This document shows, piece after piece, positions 45,509 to 57,867 of a stretch of 64,000 nucleotides of DNA (position 1 is the first letter of the stretch; each line of letters opens with the position of its first letter). The notes beneath the pieces were generated by a model. It saw only the letters and a list, made by a program, of their open reading frames with translations. It ran no database searches and was not told the DNA's origin. Origin of the DNA: Cristatella mucedo (Eukaryota; Bryozoa; Phylactolaemata; Cristatellidae). Made by a program: the position numbers and the translations under genes. Where the stretch lies: contig WPIO01000059.1 in assembly GCA_009760855.2 (NCBI GenBank), forward strand, positions 2,584,501 through 2,648,500, given 5' to 3'.

Positions 45509-45699
45509 AGCTGAGCCTCCGATGTCGGCCTAATTAGCCAATCGGACACGGGAACTGGGCTGGAACATTCAAATCCTTCCGAAATTCTTCCATTGACTTC
45601 ACCTCCGACCCTACAGCATCTCCGTTTGCTGTTAGACCGTAGGGCGTACGAAATTAATTGGGTGCGATCAGCTAAATAATCTTTTAACTAATCTCAATC

Positions 45700-46262
45700 C
45701 TAATCTTTTAACTCTTATCATTTGGATCTACTGGGTCATAAATAATTACAGCGAAATTCCAAGCAATAATTAAATTTCATTGAGTAGTATTTCCAGCTTT
45801 GTTAATAAAATTGTTATTCATGTAATATCTCTACTAATTAAATCGAGAAAGTCCGCCCATCCTTCCCTTTGGAATGTGGCAAGATGGCAACCAGTACTTC
45901 CGGGAGTGACGAGTAATAGACGTGTAATTCTTCTATGACAAAGTGAAAGCGATTCCACGGGCGCTGAGCTCTAGAAACAGTGGGAACATCGTAACAAGCG
46001 ATGGATAGGGCGGATTTAATAAGGTCAAGTCTCCATATGAACGGCATCTGAAGCATTTACAGGGTTTGCTTGATCAATTATTATTCTATGGTTATTCATG
46101 TCTAAAACCCCATCTTCAGTAGTTTCTCTTGATACTTTTAACTATCGATGTACTATCTGTTATTAATTATAACACACTGGATATCGTACCAAAGTTGTTC
46201 ATCACCGATGGTCTTAATGCTGATAGAGGTGTAGTAAAACCAGCAGGATTGCCTTTAGAATC
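45700..46262 (-). pseudogene. Possible nuclear copy of mitochondrial cox2, degenerate and interrupted
   Basis: On the minus strand, 46262-46066 reads a COX2-like ISIKTIG followed by a degenerate DEQLWYDIQ and a TTEDGVLDMNNHRI stretch resembling the region before the copper-binding part. The segment 45838-45720 resembles the later part (ILHEWTILLTKAGNTTQWNL with TGA read as Trp). About 230 nt of unrelated sequence separates them. Frames shift several times. The assignment rests on weak motif similarity, and an unrelated AT-rich origin is possible. Confidence 0.35.
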
Positions 46263-46283
46263 AAATGCTAATATGTTATGTTA

Positions 46284-46620
46284 AGTAACTCCGCCTGTAA
46301 CTCCACAAAGTCATAAAGACCATGTGGGTGTTACGCAGGAGAGTTTTGTATGGCGCACTCACCGCCTAAGCGGCTTTCGGTACGCATTCGGTCGCCAGCA
46401 GACTTCACCTCACGCAACAAAGAGAAAGTGGGAAGCATAGCAGAGTCAGGAGAGCAGTTGAGGTAGTGAGTAGCATAGAAGTAGCAGGTCAGCTGACCGC
46501 TGACAAGGATGAGCCATAGTCTGCGGTGGCGGCAGGAGAAGTGGAAGCGAGTTCCACAGTCTAGGACCTGCAGAGCTAAAGCTGCTGTCGCTAACACAAA
46601 GCAAGCATTGGAGCGCCGGG
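46284..46620 (-). mobile_element. LINE-B 3' end, reverse
   Basis: The plus strand reads GCCTGTAACTCCACAAAGTC, ATAAAGACCATGTGGGTGTT, GGAGAGTTTTGTATGGCGCA and upstream CACAGTCTAGGACCTGCAGA. This is the LINE-B 3' region in reverse, faced by the forward copy at 45232. Confidence 0.85.
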
Positions 46621-48214
46621 ATGGTGGCACAAGGTCTTGGGGGGTGGCAGAGCCCCACTGTAGAGAGGGGGTCTGAGTGCGTCCCCCCTAAGCACCGGTG
46701 GATGTGGCCCAGCCCGGCCAAGCGCCTAGAGGCCAGTCGCCGATCAAGCTTGGCCGCTGGCCGCCCGACCGGGTGTCAAACTCGGCTCCCGCCTCCCAGG
46801 CCAGGGGTGGCAGCTGCCAACCCTGCCACCCCCACTAGTAAGTAAGCTACCTAAAAGTGAGTTCAAAAGCGACCTAGAAGTTTCAGCATATGCTATTTTT
46901 CGTATGCATTAAAAACGAGTTATTTTAAAATACTCGTGTGTGTACATTAAACCTTCACCATGATAACACAAGATTTTTATAAATTATTCACCAATCTTCT
47001 TGTAGTTCCACCCACCATCAATTTTGGTCTTCGCTGGACACCGTTTGTGCAACTGCATTCTGCAGCATCCTAAATTTTGTGGCCTGCCGCCGTCCACCTT
47101 ATGAGAGGATTTTTCACATTCGCTTGTTGCTGAATGGTATTTTCTAATGTTAACAGCTGCTTGGAATTACTTTTTGATAAGCATTAATGTAAAGTGGTTA
47201 GAACAGAATAATTTATGAGAGTATGCTATATCAAACGTGTTATTGATGTTATTATATTCATTGGAGGCTACGCTTTTGGTGCTGGGGGCAAAGTGCCTAT
47301 AGCGGAACGCTGCATTAGCTGTATTACTTTTGAATCTCAAAGCTGTTTATCGTAAGCTCTTGGTTACCACCGATTTCAATCTCTAGCACTAACAACCACC
47401 GTCGTCAATCTTCGAACCGAATGAGCAATGTGATTGCTGCTATGCACCCACTTTCCATGAGAGAGAAATCTTTACATAGTGTATCCTTATGAGATTGAGT
47501 CGCCAAAGTCAAAGCTACAAGTTAAATTTGGCGTTTCTTTTGCCCTTTCCTAAATCTATTGAGCTAAGCTTACCGACTAGAAGCTGTGGATTAGTTATTT
47601 CTTGACCCGTTTCGGGTGGACGAAAGTCTTCGTAATTTTCACTATTCAACGGGCAGGAACAACAGTCTGACCTCTCGCACGAAGTAGAAGCCTCGCGAAA
47701 TCTTATGCTACCTCCTTTGGCTGGCCTTAGCCATATGCTTAGGCGGCACGAGACGAGTACTATCGAACGAACAAAAAATCAAAATGATAAAGTAAGGTCG
47801 ACAATGAGGCTTCTGATTTTAGTGGCTACATACTGCACGTCCAAATGCGATGCGCCGCCAGCTCTTCTATCGCTGGCACTGCGAGATCGATTAGAGGCTC
47901 ACCTCCGCTTCCCACGGCCGTGGCCGACAGAATAGACTCTGCGACGAGCTTGTCAGTCCATTCACGTAATCGATCGCGACCGCATATCGGCAGCGGCGAA
48001 CTCTAGATCACGGCCTTCGGCAGTCGAGCGTTATTCCCCGTATAGAGAATCTGAAGCTTATCTAAAGTTGCTGAGTTTCTGACCAGTTTTAGACCGTGCA
48101 CTCGGTCGTTGCCCAGTAAATAATAAACCGTTAGAACGCGTCACAGGACGATGACGAGTTTCGCCAGTGCAAGGGCTCAAGCTGCTTGCATACCCTAATA
48201 TAGATATAATGTAA
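46621..48214. other. Gene-free spacer with a GC-rich island
   Basis: 46621-46840 is GC-rich with short C and G runs; the remainder is ordinary or AT-rich. No exon, RNA gene or known repeat recognised. Confidence 0.4.
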
Positions 48215-48343
48215 TTCATCTCTATAGTGCTCCAAGAGAATTTAATCTCAATTCAGGGGCTTCAAATTTAAGTCAGAGCTCGAGCCAATGACCTCAGCCA
48301 GACCTATGTCGGGACAAGCACCTTAACCACTGGACCAATCCAG
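48215..48343 (-). mobile_element. SINE-1, reverse
   Basis: The plus strand reads TCTATAGTGCTCCAAGAGAA, TTTAATCTCAATTCAGGGGC, TCAGAGCTCGAGCCAATGAC, CTCAGCCAGACC and ACCTTAACCACTGGACCAAT, CCAG. Confidence 0.8.
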
Positions 48344-48968
48344 TTCGGCAACAGAGCGTCATTTAGGGATTTGGGAACGACTCAAATTGGTATCGTCGGC
48401 TTAGTGCTCTGCTCTCGGGTAGCGCATTTTCCACACCCGATACTCGCACTCGTTGATGGAAAAGCTGTCACAAGGAACCCTCGAGACATTTCCGGCGAAT
48501 CAGCAGTGTGACCGGGACACTGCCCCAGCCTCAGAGCAGAGGTCGTTCACAGCAACTCACCACAGCTCCCAGCAACTTGCAGCAACCCATTGGCTGCCGA
48601 TCACTACACGGTCTTGACCTTTTAACTGTGGGGCTATCTCGGTTGTATGGCGATGCCATGGCGGTCTTGATTCAAGCTTGCAGGGCGTCACACCTGTTTC
48701 CCTTTATTTCGCACGCAGCGAGCCAAGCGATGCCGACAGCTCTAGTCTCAGACTTGTGAAACTCATCACACCTTCACCTTGATCTGTGGTTTATCGCGTA
48801 GCGCGAAAGCAAGTACTTACTGTAGCGAGCTCTTTAAGCCAGGGCAAAGGTGAGTAACTTCAGCCCTAACGACTTGCGTCTACGACAATTAGATTATGCT
48901 ACGTATCTCTCTGAATAAGCCTGGGTGCAGAGATTAGAACGAGGTTGCTGTCTTCTCTGGGTGATATG
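48344..48968. other. Gene-free spacer
   Basis: No recognisable gene or repeat before the telomere-like array. Confidence 0.4.
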
Positions 48969-49042
48969 CTAGGGTTTAGGGTTTAGGGTTTAGGGTTTAA
49001 GGTTTAGGGTTTAGGGTTTAGAGTTTAGGGTTTAGGGTTTAG
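48969..49042 (+). repeat. Interstitial (TTTAGGG)n array, about ten units
   Basis: About ten heptamers of TTTAGGG with two single-base variants (TTTAAGG-type and TTTAGAG-type). This is the Arabidopsis-type telomere unit, not the TTAGGG hexamer usual in animals. The sequence on both sides is unique, so this is an internal array. Confidence 0.95.
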
Positions 49043-51215
49043 TACTGCTTTAGTGCGGATTACTTGCTAAATTAAGTGCACTTAAAGAGTGGCTCGCTCG
49101 AATTTAGCACTAGTGCTGCTATTTACGAGGCCAGGCCAATGCGACTTGCCTAATAGGTAACTGCTCGGCATGGCTTGAGCGCTGCACCTGCATTTGGAGG
49201 AGGACTTTTCATACGTAATTAAACTTAGGTCGCATGCTGTTTTGGGCATTCCATTAGCTTAGTGTGCTGAAGAAGCCATACAGAAACATTATTCACTTCG
49301 TAACTTTATTTCTCAAAGCCGCGATGAAACCATAGCCCTCAAGCAGGGCACCACTTAAGCTGGCTTAAACCCTGAGAATGATTGTTAGGTGGCAGCGATG
49401 ATCCCATCTCCCCCACATCGCTGACTCGATAGGACACCCGAACCAGCAGAGTACGGCTCGGGACGAGCTCCTCCTGATTGCATCCCGCCATTGGTACCCG
49501 TGGCGCCTCGGCTACGACTTACGATCCAGTTCATGGTTTCAGGTAACCCTGCTCCTGAAATGTTAGGCAACGCTCGAGAACATTCCATAAAATCCAGCTT
49601 ACCATCGCTTTTAACCAGAGACTAATTAGGTAAGCTATCCTCTTTCCGTTCTAACATCATATAATAAACTAATAGAGAATTTGTTCTTTTAATTGCATTA
49701 AATTCATCTTATTTTTATAAAGCGAGTGGTAATGGAAAGGCAATAACAAAAAAAACTACTTGTCTTCAGAAAGCGATAGGGATTCACCTGGCTTCCAACT
49801 TGGAAGCTCTTGACGGAGCGGCTGCTGTATATGTATATATATATACTCTCTCTCTCCCTCTCTCTCTTTTTATCTCTCTCTCTCTCTATATATATATACA
49901 TATATATATTTATATATTCATATATTCATATTTATACGGGCCTTGAACACGATCGTAGAGGAAGATTTACAGAGGATGTTTAAGATACCATCAAATTTCG
50001 CCTGCATTTACCTTATAATTGTCGCTATAAATCGCTATCTTATAGCAGTCTTTTAAGATTCAGCAGTCTCTAAATAACTATCTGCAAATATTCAGATGAA
50101 GCAGAAGCTATAAAAAAACAGCTCACCAGACACATTCCGGAAGGATCAGTGATTTTTGTGCCTCACCAGCATTCGGCCAAAAAAGGTCAACTTCTAGAAA
50201 TATTCCTCGGTCTTAATGCCCTTTCAATAAACCTTTGAAACCTGGCACTTTGGTTTCCCCAATATGGGAAATAAAATGCTAAACAATAAGTTGTTTGCAT
50301 TATCCGGTTCATTTTCAGGCAACTGGAGCCATTTCTTTTAGAGCTGAATGCTATTTTATAACACTGGCTGGATACTTACAACTAAGATTGGCAAAATCTC
50401 TTATCGCAAAATCAGTCTCAGCGACTCTCTTGTCGATGTTGTCAATATTCCTGAACAGAATGTAAGGGCAGCAACCTGTACGATGCTAAAATCTAGATGA
50501 TGATGAAAGAAATCAATCTGACTGAGTAACAATTACAATATTAAAACGGCATTTTCCGAAGTTCCGTGAGTCTAACAGTGAGTTCTAAACTGCCTTTACA
50601 TTATTATTAAGCCAAATACAAGTACTACAGGTAAAATACGGTTCGAAATAATCTCAGTATAGACTATTTAGGACAATATAATAACTGCAATTAATTTTTT
50701 TTCTATTGCTATATTTTTGCAAGAGTGTGATGCATGGCTGCGTAAGAAGATTTTAAGTTAAAGACAGACTATAGTTGATCCAACTGCGAACGTAAGCGAG
50801 CAGCCTCAGTCTTCAGCTCATGCGTGGTATAATTACTGTAGTGTGGGTGTCGTTGTCATAGAAATGCCCCTCGCGATTCGACTGCTTGAAAGTACTTTTG
50901 GCGTTTTCGCCCACCAAACTCTTGGCTTTATTGCCGCCTTAGACGAAAAATAAATCAACAGTCCTTTCGTGGTTGAGGACACGAATTTCACTGTAAACGT
51001 CTTTGGGGGCTAGTAAGTAGCTGGGCGGTTCGTCCCCTTTTCAAGCACAGAAATTGGGGAAACTGTGCAGGAACTTTGGGTCATGAAGATGACCATGATA
51101 TCCAGTTATTTTATAAGTCACATTATACAAACGTTCTTGCGACCAGCCCCTAATATTTAAATACAATTTTCTCTAAAATATCAGACGCAGAAAGCGTTCT
51201 GTGAATAAAGTGAAC
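49043..51215. other. Gene-free spacer
   Basis: No host exon identified. Contains the CT/TA microsatellite listed separately and otherwise unremarkable, partly AT-rich sequence. No LINE-A, LINE-B or SINE landmarks. Confidence 0.4.
49827..49935. repeat. Compound (TA)n/(CT)n microsatellite
   Basis: Alternating TA runs around CTCTCT blocks, ending in TATATTCATATTC repeats. Simple sequence. Confidence 0.9.
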
Positions 51216-51647
51216 GCCACGCTTCGCTGACATCTTCGCCCAACCTTGCGGTGGAGCATGCGGCCAACTAGCTTCTGTTGATGAGGGAGCACGTTAGAAA
51301 ATCTTTGGTTGATCATCATGCATACCACGCTGCGCTGACATCTTCGCCCAACCTTGCGGTGGAGCATGCGGCCAACTAGCTTCTGTTGATGAGGGAGCAC
51401 GTTAGAAAATCTTTGGTTGATCATCATGCATACCACGCTGCGCTGACATCTTCGCCCAACCTTGCGGTGGAGCATGCGGCCAACTAGCTTCTGTTGATGA
51501 GGGAGCACGTTAGAAAATCTTTGGTTGATCATCATGCATATCACGCTGCGCTGACATCTTCGCCCAACCTTGCGGTGGAGCATGCGGCCAACTAGCTTCT
51601 GTTGATGAGGGAGCACGTTAGAAAATCTTTGGTTGATCATCATGCAT
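51216..51647. repeat. Four-unit 108-bp tandem repeat, open on the minus strand
   Basis: CGCTGACATCTTCGCCCAAC recurs at 51225, 51333, 51441 and 51549, exactly 108 bp apart. The units differ only at a few positions, mostly in the first unit's CTTCG versus CTGCG and near the unit junctions. Because 108 is divisible by three, the minus strand stays open through all units and would encode a 36-residue repeat (MMINQRFSNVLPHQQKLVGR then MLHRKVGRRCQRSV). There is no other sign of a gene: no family match known to me, no flanking exon. Probably a minisatellite. Confidence 0.9.
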
Positions 51648-54070
51648 GTTCAAGCTCGAAATCTCATTGTCGAACTCAGTAAAATGCATTTCTGCTAAGT
51701 GAATCAGCTAATGTACCTCTATTACATGCTGTAGATACCTGAGACTGGTCCTGCACAACTCTGTGAAACTCATTTCGACAACGTCCACGATGAGCTGGAT
51801 GTGCCATTATAGTGGGCCAAGCACTGACTTTTTTCAAATGCAGGCCTTAAGCTGACTAATCTTGGAAAACATTTAATAATTCCCAGTGCACTTTTTCGGG
51901 CATGACCAAAGGCCCTCAATTTTTGCCTTCTTCCGCCAAGGTTCTCAGCGTGTCTCGCTCAGCCATCTTGCTGCTGCGGCTCCGTTCTTGCTCTGCATCA
52001 CTTATCCGTCAGCAGACAAAAGTATTTTAGCAAGCACCTCTGGTGCCACTTTATCCAATGTCGAAAAAGGTTTATGGGAAGTAACGCTCCAAGTATATTC
52101 CTGCCTACATATGCTCACGTGAAGTTCAATTCACGTCGGAACCATTTAACAAGGTTAATCACATCGATTTAACAGTAGACTAATCTTTAAGTTCTAGAAC
52201 GGCTGAAATTTAGTTCATTCGGATCTGGAAGTGGCCTTCGACACACCATTATAGGTCGGAGGTAAAGCCAGTTTCTAAGCTGATCTCATAGACCAACTGT
52301 AAACCTTTCAGAAATCCTCCTAGTTAGATGCGTTTACACTAAGTATCTAGGAAAACGTGATTGCAGGTTGAATACTGCCAGGAGCCCGGTGATTTTATGC
52401 ACGAGGCTGAATAAGCAAAGGGAATTCCCAAGGAAGGCTCAAAGAATGCACCAAAATATCGAGTTCGCTGCTGCGATCACCATCGCTGACTTTGTGGTTT
52501 TACATGTAGCAGGGGTTGGGCACGTTTGGCTGTCGTGGATAAGACGCCTATCTTGAGTTGCAGTTCGATCAACCCCAAGCCGTAGCCAATCGGCGACAAA
52601 TCTTTCGACATGAACTTCATTGTTAGTCCAGATAGCACAGCTTGAGCCGATTAAACCGGCAGATAGCCGCTACCAAACTGCAAACTGAGGTTACCGTCAC
52701 CCTATGGAGAAGGGCTTACTATTTAGCTGTCAACTATTCGTGCTGCATCGTCCTTTTAATGCTGCCACCTGCAAAGCTTCTTGTTTCGGCCAACGGGCTA
52801 TTCTCGTTGGCATGTCTGTGTCGCCCACTCAACGTGTGCTCTTAAGATTATTAGTGCCTGTGGTCTGTTTACCTACCGCCTCTTTGCAGGGAAATGCTGT
52901 GCAGTCTTTGATCAGCTATAGTTTATAAGTTTTAGCAAAGAGAGTGAACACACAAGATAGCAGAGACGCAGCATAGATAAGGACGTTGCCACACGGACTT
53001 CGGGCTGCGGGGACATCGTTCGTTGAGCTGGAGACTGAGAGACGATTTACGCTTTTGGTGGAGCCCACTTCAGTTCGTGCGTCGTCGCCTACATTTTAAC
53101 TTCATGTGAGTAGGGTAAGTGGAACGAAACAAAATTGTGAGTGTAACAGAGGTTTTCAGGCTATGTGTATAGGCCTTACAGATGTGTTCAGTTAACGGTG
53201 TATTAGTGCTATCCTTAACAGAAGCAAGGTTTCTTCTCCTGTTGAACTTGGTGGCTGTACCGCTTAAGAATCATATGTTCGTAGACTTATTCTAAATATC
53301 TCTATAAAAGTCAAGTTTTTTGAAAGTCGGTCATCGTTTCGCATGTATTGAGCGAATCTAAAAATGCCCGGGGCTTTGATTAGTCGGCGAATACTGTAAG
53401 CATGGCCTCGACGCCATTTTGTCCCGCCTCAATCTCAGCAGTGGGCACGCTGCACAAGAGCAGGAGACACTCTTCAGACCGCTTGCATCAGCTGTTCATG
53501 CCGATTGATTTCTTAGCAGCCGCACATGTAGTGTAACCTTTTCTTTGATGCTGGCATTATTAGCTAGCTTGAGCTAACGCAAGGCTTGGGGTCGGAGTTT
53601 AGGGACCGCATGGTAAGGTAAAAGGCATAAAGATGAAGTAAATTAGATAGATTTGTAAGAGACATTAAATGACAGCAATCGCAGATGAGTGACATGACTC
53701 TGAAGACAATTAGCCGCTGCTTGGAAAGCCAGTGCAATCTCATTCTAGCCACTCTCATCATTTTTTGAATTCAGCTTTAACTTGCAGCTGCAATCAGAAT
53801 TCGGCTTTGCTAGCCTAATTCGTTTAATCAATTCCAATTTTGGTAATGCTCAGTAAAGAGATATGTGCTTCCATTTCTGATGTGGGCTCCTACTTTTACC
53901 GTATAGTTCTACTATTTCCGCCCTTTGTAATTTTGCTACACGCTAGCAGAGATTCAATACTTTATATATGAAATTTAATCTGAAAATAGACTCTTCACGG
54001 CGTGCCATTCAAAATACAAATGTATTCAGCTTGACAATTGCTAGAGACATAATTGTATCTGCATCCATAA
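51648..54070. other. Gene-free spacer
   Basis: No exon, RNA gene or repeat family recognised. Open frames up to about 80 codons have no domain features. Confidence 0.4.
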
Positions 54071-54232
54071 ACCCTGTGCATGTCACCCCTAACCATGATA
54101 TTCATGTTGCTTATCAAGCATGATATTACTCACCATTCAATTGCTTTTCCCTTTGCAGAAGATGTAAAGCGCCTAGAAAAATATTGAGTTCTCTGAAGGC
54201 GCTTTATCAAGTGCATTATTATTATTATCATT
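54071..54232 (+). mobile_element. LINE-A 3' terminal fragment
   Basis: CCTGTGCATGTCACCCCTAA, TTATCAAGCATGATATTACT, GATGTAAAGCGCCTAGAAAA, GTTCTCTGAAGGCGCTTTAT, CAAGTGCATT and an ATT tail. Confidence 0.88.
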
Positions 54233-54460
54233 AGTTTCAAATAACCTGCTTGCTTGTAAATGCTCGCGCTAGCTGTATTTGTAAATTTTCGTACTAGGCA
54301 GGAATGATTGGACTTAAGCTCAGTAGACCAAAAAAGGAACCTGCATAGTGACCCACAACAGATTTCCTTTGCCTATTCCAGTCATCCTGGGTGACTTCCA
54401 GAAGCACTGAAAATAGTTTCCATGCCAAAGACTGGTAGGTGAAGCAGTTACATTCATAGG

Positions 54461-55122
54461 TTGCTGGCCTGCCAGCATGCCTAATCAGGCGATTACAGCT
54501 TGTGCAAAACTCTGCAGCTAGGCTCGTCTGTCATGAACGTCACAGTTGCCACATCCCATCACTTCTCGCCGACCTGCACTGGCTACCAGTCAAGCAAGTG
54601 ATCGACTTCAAGGTCTTGTCGCTCGCTTTTAGGTTGCTTCATTCTTTGGCTCCAGCCTATCGGTCAGATCTACTCCCCACCACGCCAAGTCTCGTACCAC
54701 CCGCTTTTCGGAATCCAACAGTTTACCACTACCTCGTACAAACCTGAAATTCTTTCAAGACCATGCAGTTAGTTCGTTCGCTCCCAAAGCCTCGGACGCA
54801 CTCCCGACTTTTATCAGAACATCCCCTGACTTGACCACATTTAAAAATAACTTAAAACACACCTATTAAGGACGGCATCTAGTTTGTCCGTGTTATTCGT
54901 CCTTCGTGTGCTTATGTGTACTGACACTGCATGCTGCCACAAACCATACTTACATGCTGACCCTGTGCATGTCACCCCTAACCATGTTATTCATGTTGTT
55001 CATCCAGCATGGTATTACTCACCATTCAATCACGTTTCCTTGGCAGGAAATGTAAGGCACCTAGAAAGAGATTGAATTATATGAGGGCGCTTTATGAAAT
55101 GCATTAATAATATTGTTATTAT
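54461..55122 (+). mobile_element. LINE-A fragment
   Basis: The open part translates to [40 protein letters not shown] and so on, followed by the decayed end of ORF2, the 3'UTR and a degenerate hairpin and tail. It starts at the GGCCTGCCAGCATGCC site of ORF2. Confidence 0.88.
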
Positions 55123-56254
55123 GGGTACGTAAAAAGTAGCTTAACCCAAAAGTAACAAAAAACAACGGGAAGTGATAGAACCGCATCTCCAGTGAATTGT
55201 AGTAAACAACAACGCTGGGCTTAAGGTATTCTATCGTGGCCATTAGAGATAGCAACGGCTCTGTGGTTTAGAGCTTAAGCCACCATAAACGTGCAGGCCT
55301 ATTATATGCCTAAAATGTATTAGCCTAGTATACGACTATTTCTTTGATTTGGCATTTGCCGTAGATTACCACATTCTTGGTTACTAGATACTATAATGAC
55401 TCGTTGCCTTTATTAATGAATAGTAATATAATTCACGATCATAATCTGGCTGATTTGCACAGAGCAGCCGCTTATACATGATAACGTCCAGGCCACTAAT
55501 CACTACAATCGATTCTCAAGCAGTTCCTCGCAAAGCGACGGGATCGCGATTCGGTTGTTCTAAGGCTCAGTAATCCATCTTCATTTTTATAATTCTGCCA
55601 GTAGACTATATAAAATCTTGCTTAGCCACCTCGTAGTCTGTATGGCTTTGTTGGGCTACAGACCGAGATAGATTGCATGGAATTGCACTGAGGTAACGAA
55701 TTTCCAGTGCCATGCATGATCAAGCAGAGTTACCTGCTACACATGAGCCATATTGTTTTTACTTGAAACGATAGAAAATAGTTTCGCAGGTTCACCCGCA
55801 AAAAAGCATTCGATTTTTCCCCTAGTTTTGTCTCATACTATGGCCTCCATTGAACCGTCCCGAATGACTGCCCAAAACATTCAAACTGCGATCAAGCCGT
55901 TATTTACATAAAAGTCCACCCATCTTAGATTTGGAATGGTATGATTGTGAACAGTAACCTTGGCTTATCCATCAAATGTCAGCCGTTTTTTTCTGCAAGT
56001 TATTTTCTAATATATTCAGTTGGACAAGCACAAATGGCAACCCAACATTATTGTGATGCGTTACAGCTGCCATTTGTACAATAAGGTTTGGGAAACTGGT
56101 TTTGATTGACCTTTACGAGAAAATGTTGCTGGTGTACTAGCAAATTGTCATGAAATGGCACAAGCCTGTTCTTAAAAAAGGCCTCTAATTGTCCAGCAGC
56201 CTTATACAATCACACTGCGATAATGATTTCGGATTACAACTTTTCACATATTCT
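55123..56254. other. Gene-free spacer
   Basis: AT-rich, no exon seen. A weak LINE-B-like phrase (GTAGTCTGTATGGCTTTGTT, GGGCTACAGACCGAGATAGA) at about 55630 may be a very old copy. Confidence 0.35.
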
Positions 56255-56440
56255 TCGTAAGAACTTCAAATCTTTTGGAGACCGTGCATTTTAGTTCGTA
56301 TACTCCAAAGCCGGAAACTCACTGCCAACTACCGTCATGAAACCCCCTGATTTGACCACATTTATTAGGAACTTCAAAACGCACCTATGTACGTCAGCAT
56401 TTACGGTGTCACTGTAATTCATCCTTTATCTGTTTATGTC
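56255..56440 (+). mobile_element. LINE-A ORF2 end fragment
   Basis: CTTCAAATCTTTTGGAGACC, GTGCATTTTAGTTCGTATAC, then TTTGACCACATTTATTAGGA and CCTATGTACGTCAGCATTTA. This is the C-terminal coding end without a 3' tail. Confidence 0.7.
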
Positions 56441-56867
56441 TGTTTTGCGAGATTGTGCTGCGGAAAGATGACAGGAATCTATGCTTGAAAGCACAACGTA
56501 CAATGTGCCAGTCAAAGATATCGTATCTTTTATAAAGCGGTCAGAAATGTGTTGTTACAGAAACTAATATTATAGTATAACTGTGATATTGAAATTACTA
56601 ATGCAATACAATGTAACGTCATCATGAATCTTTATTTTAGAGAATTCCTCACCGAACTCTTCTGGTTAAACCGAAATTTTAGTGAATAGCAAAAAGCATC
56701 AACGCCCACGTTCAAGGCGAGACTAGCCTCGCTTGTTTCGTTTAATGCCTTATTGTGACACAAGTCGCAATAATGCCTAGGAAGCAATTGAGATGTCACG
56801 TACCTCCCTCCAAAAACTCCTCAAAGCCGCTAGGACTAAATAGATGCTAAGCTGGAGAGGTTGTCTG

Positions 56868-57045
56868 TAGCACTCTTATTAAAGTCTAGGCAGCTTTTGG
56901 TGTGCATACCATTAGGACGTCTGGAAATTATGTGCAGTAGTCGGCGGCAGGAGAGTCTACTCGTTTCGTAAGAATTGTGGGAGCTAGTTTCGAAGTCGAT
57001 GACCTACAGAACTAAATGTCTGTCACCAGTGGTCTTTAGGAAAGT
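56868..57045 (-). mobile_element. Diverged LINE-B fragment, reverse
   Basis: GCAGCTTTTGGTGTGCATAC, CAGTAGTCGGCGGCAGGAGA, GAATTGTGGGAGCTAGTTTC and CCAGTGGTCTTTAGG follow LINE-B in reverse with many changes. Confidence 0.5.
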
Positions 57046-57219
57046 AATCGAGTAGCTAATTAATTGAACCTGGAGGACTGAGTTAGTTTAGTGGGGTGCC
57101 TACACAGGGTTAGTAGCCACCTCGGAGGGGCTTCTTGGTTCTTCTGTAATGTGGGCTTCAGAGGCGACGGTTGGCTACTCACCTTCGAGTGCTAAAGTTC
57201 AAGGCTCGAGTGGTTGTAG

Positions 57220-57512
<293 letters not shown>

Positions 57513-57584
57513 TTCGTCCCTCCTCTGATGCAATCCCAAGATGCAATGTGCATCCTCCTCCTCCACCTGCTTCGTTCCCCAGAG

Positions 57585-57775
57585 GCTTTAGCTGTGCAGG
57601 TCCAAGACTGTGAAACTCGCTTTCACAATTCTTATGCAGCGACAACTACTCTCCTGCTGCTGACTATGGCACATCCTTTTTGGTGGTCCTGAGCTGCTAA
57701 TTCTATGCTACTCACTACCTCAACTGCTCTCCTGATTCTGCTATGGTTCCCTCGTTCTCTTTGTTGCATGAGATG
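57585..57775 (+). mobile_element. LINE-B fragment
   Basis: GGCTTTAGCTGTGCAGGTCC, AAGACTGTGAAACTCGCTTT, CACAATTCTTATGCAGCGAC, then CACATCCTTTTTGGTGGTCC and CTCTTTGTTGCATGAGATGA. Confidence 0.8.
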
Positions 57776-57867
57776 AATTCTATTTTTATTATTATAAACA
57801 AACGGTTTTTGCTTAGTCTAGAATTGAGCCAAGTGGCACGAATTCAACTGAAGTGCGGGAGGAAAGG

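Noticed and set aside
51216-51647. CRISPR-like array
   Set aside because: Units are head-to-tail identical with no unique spacers, and the genome is animal.
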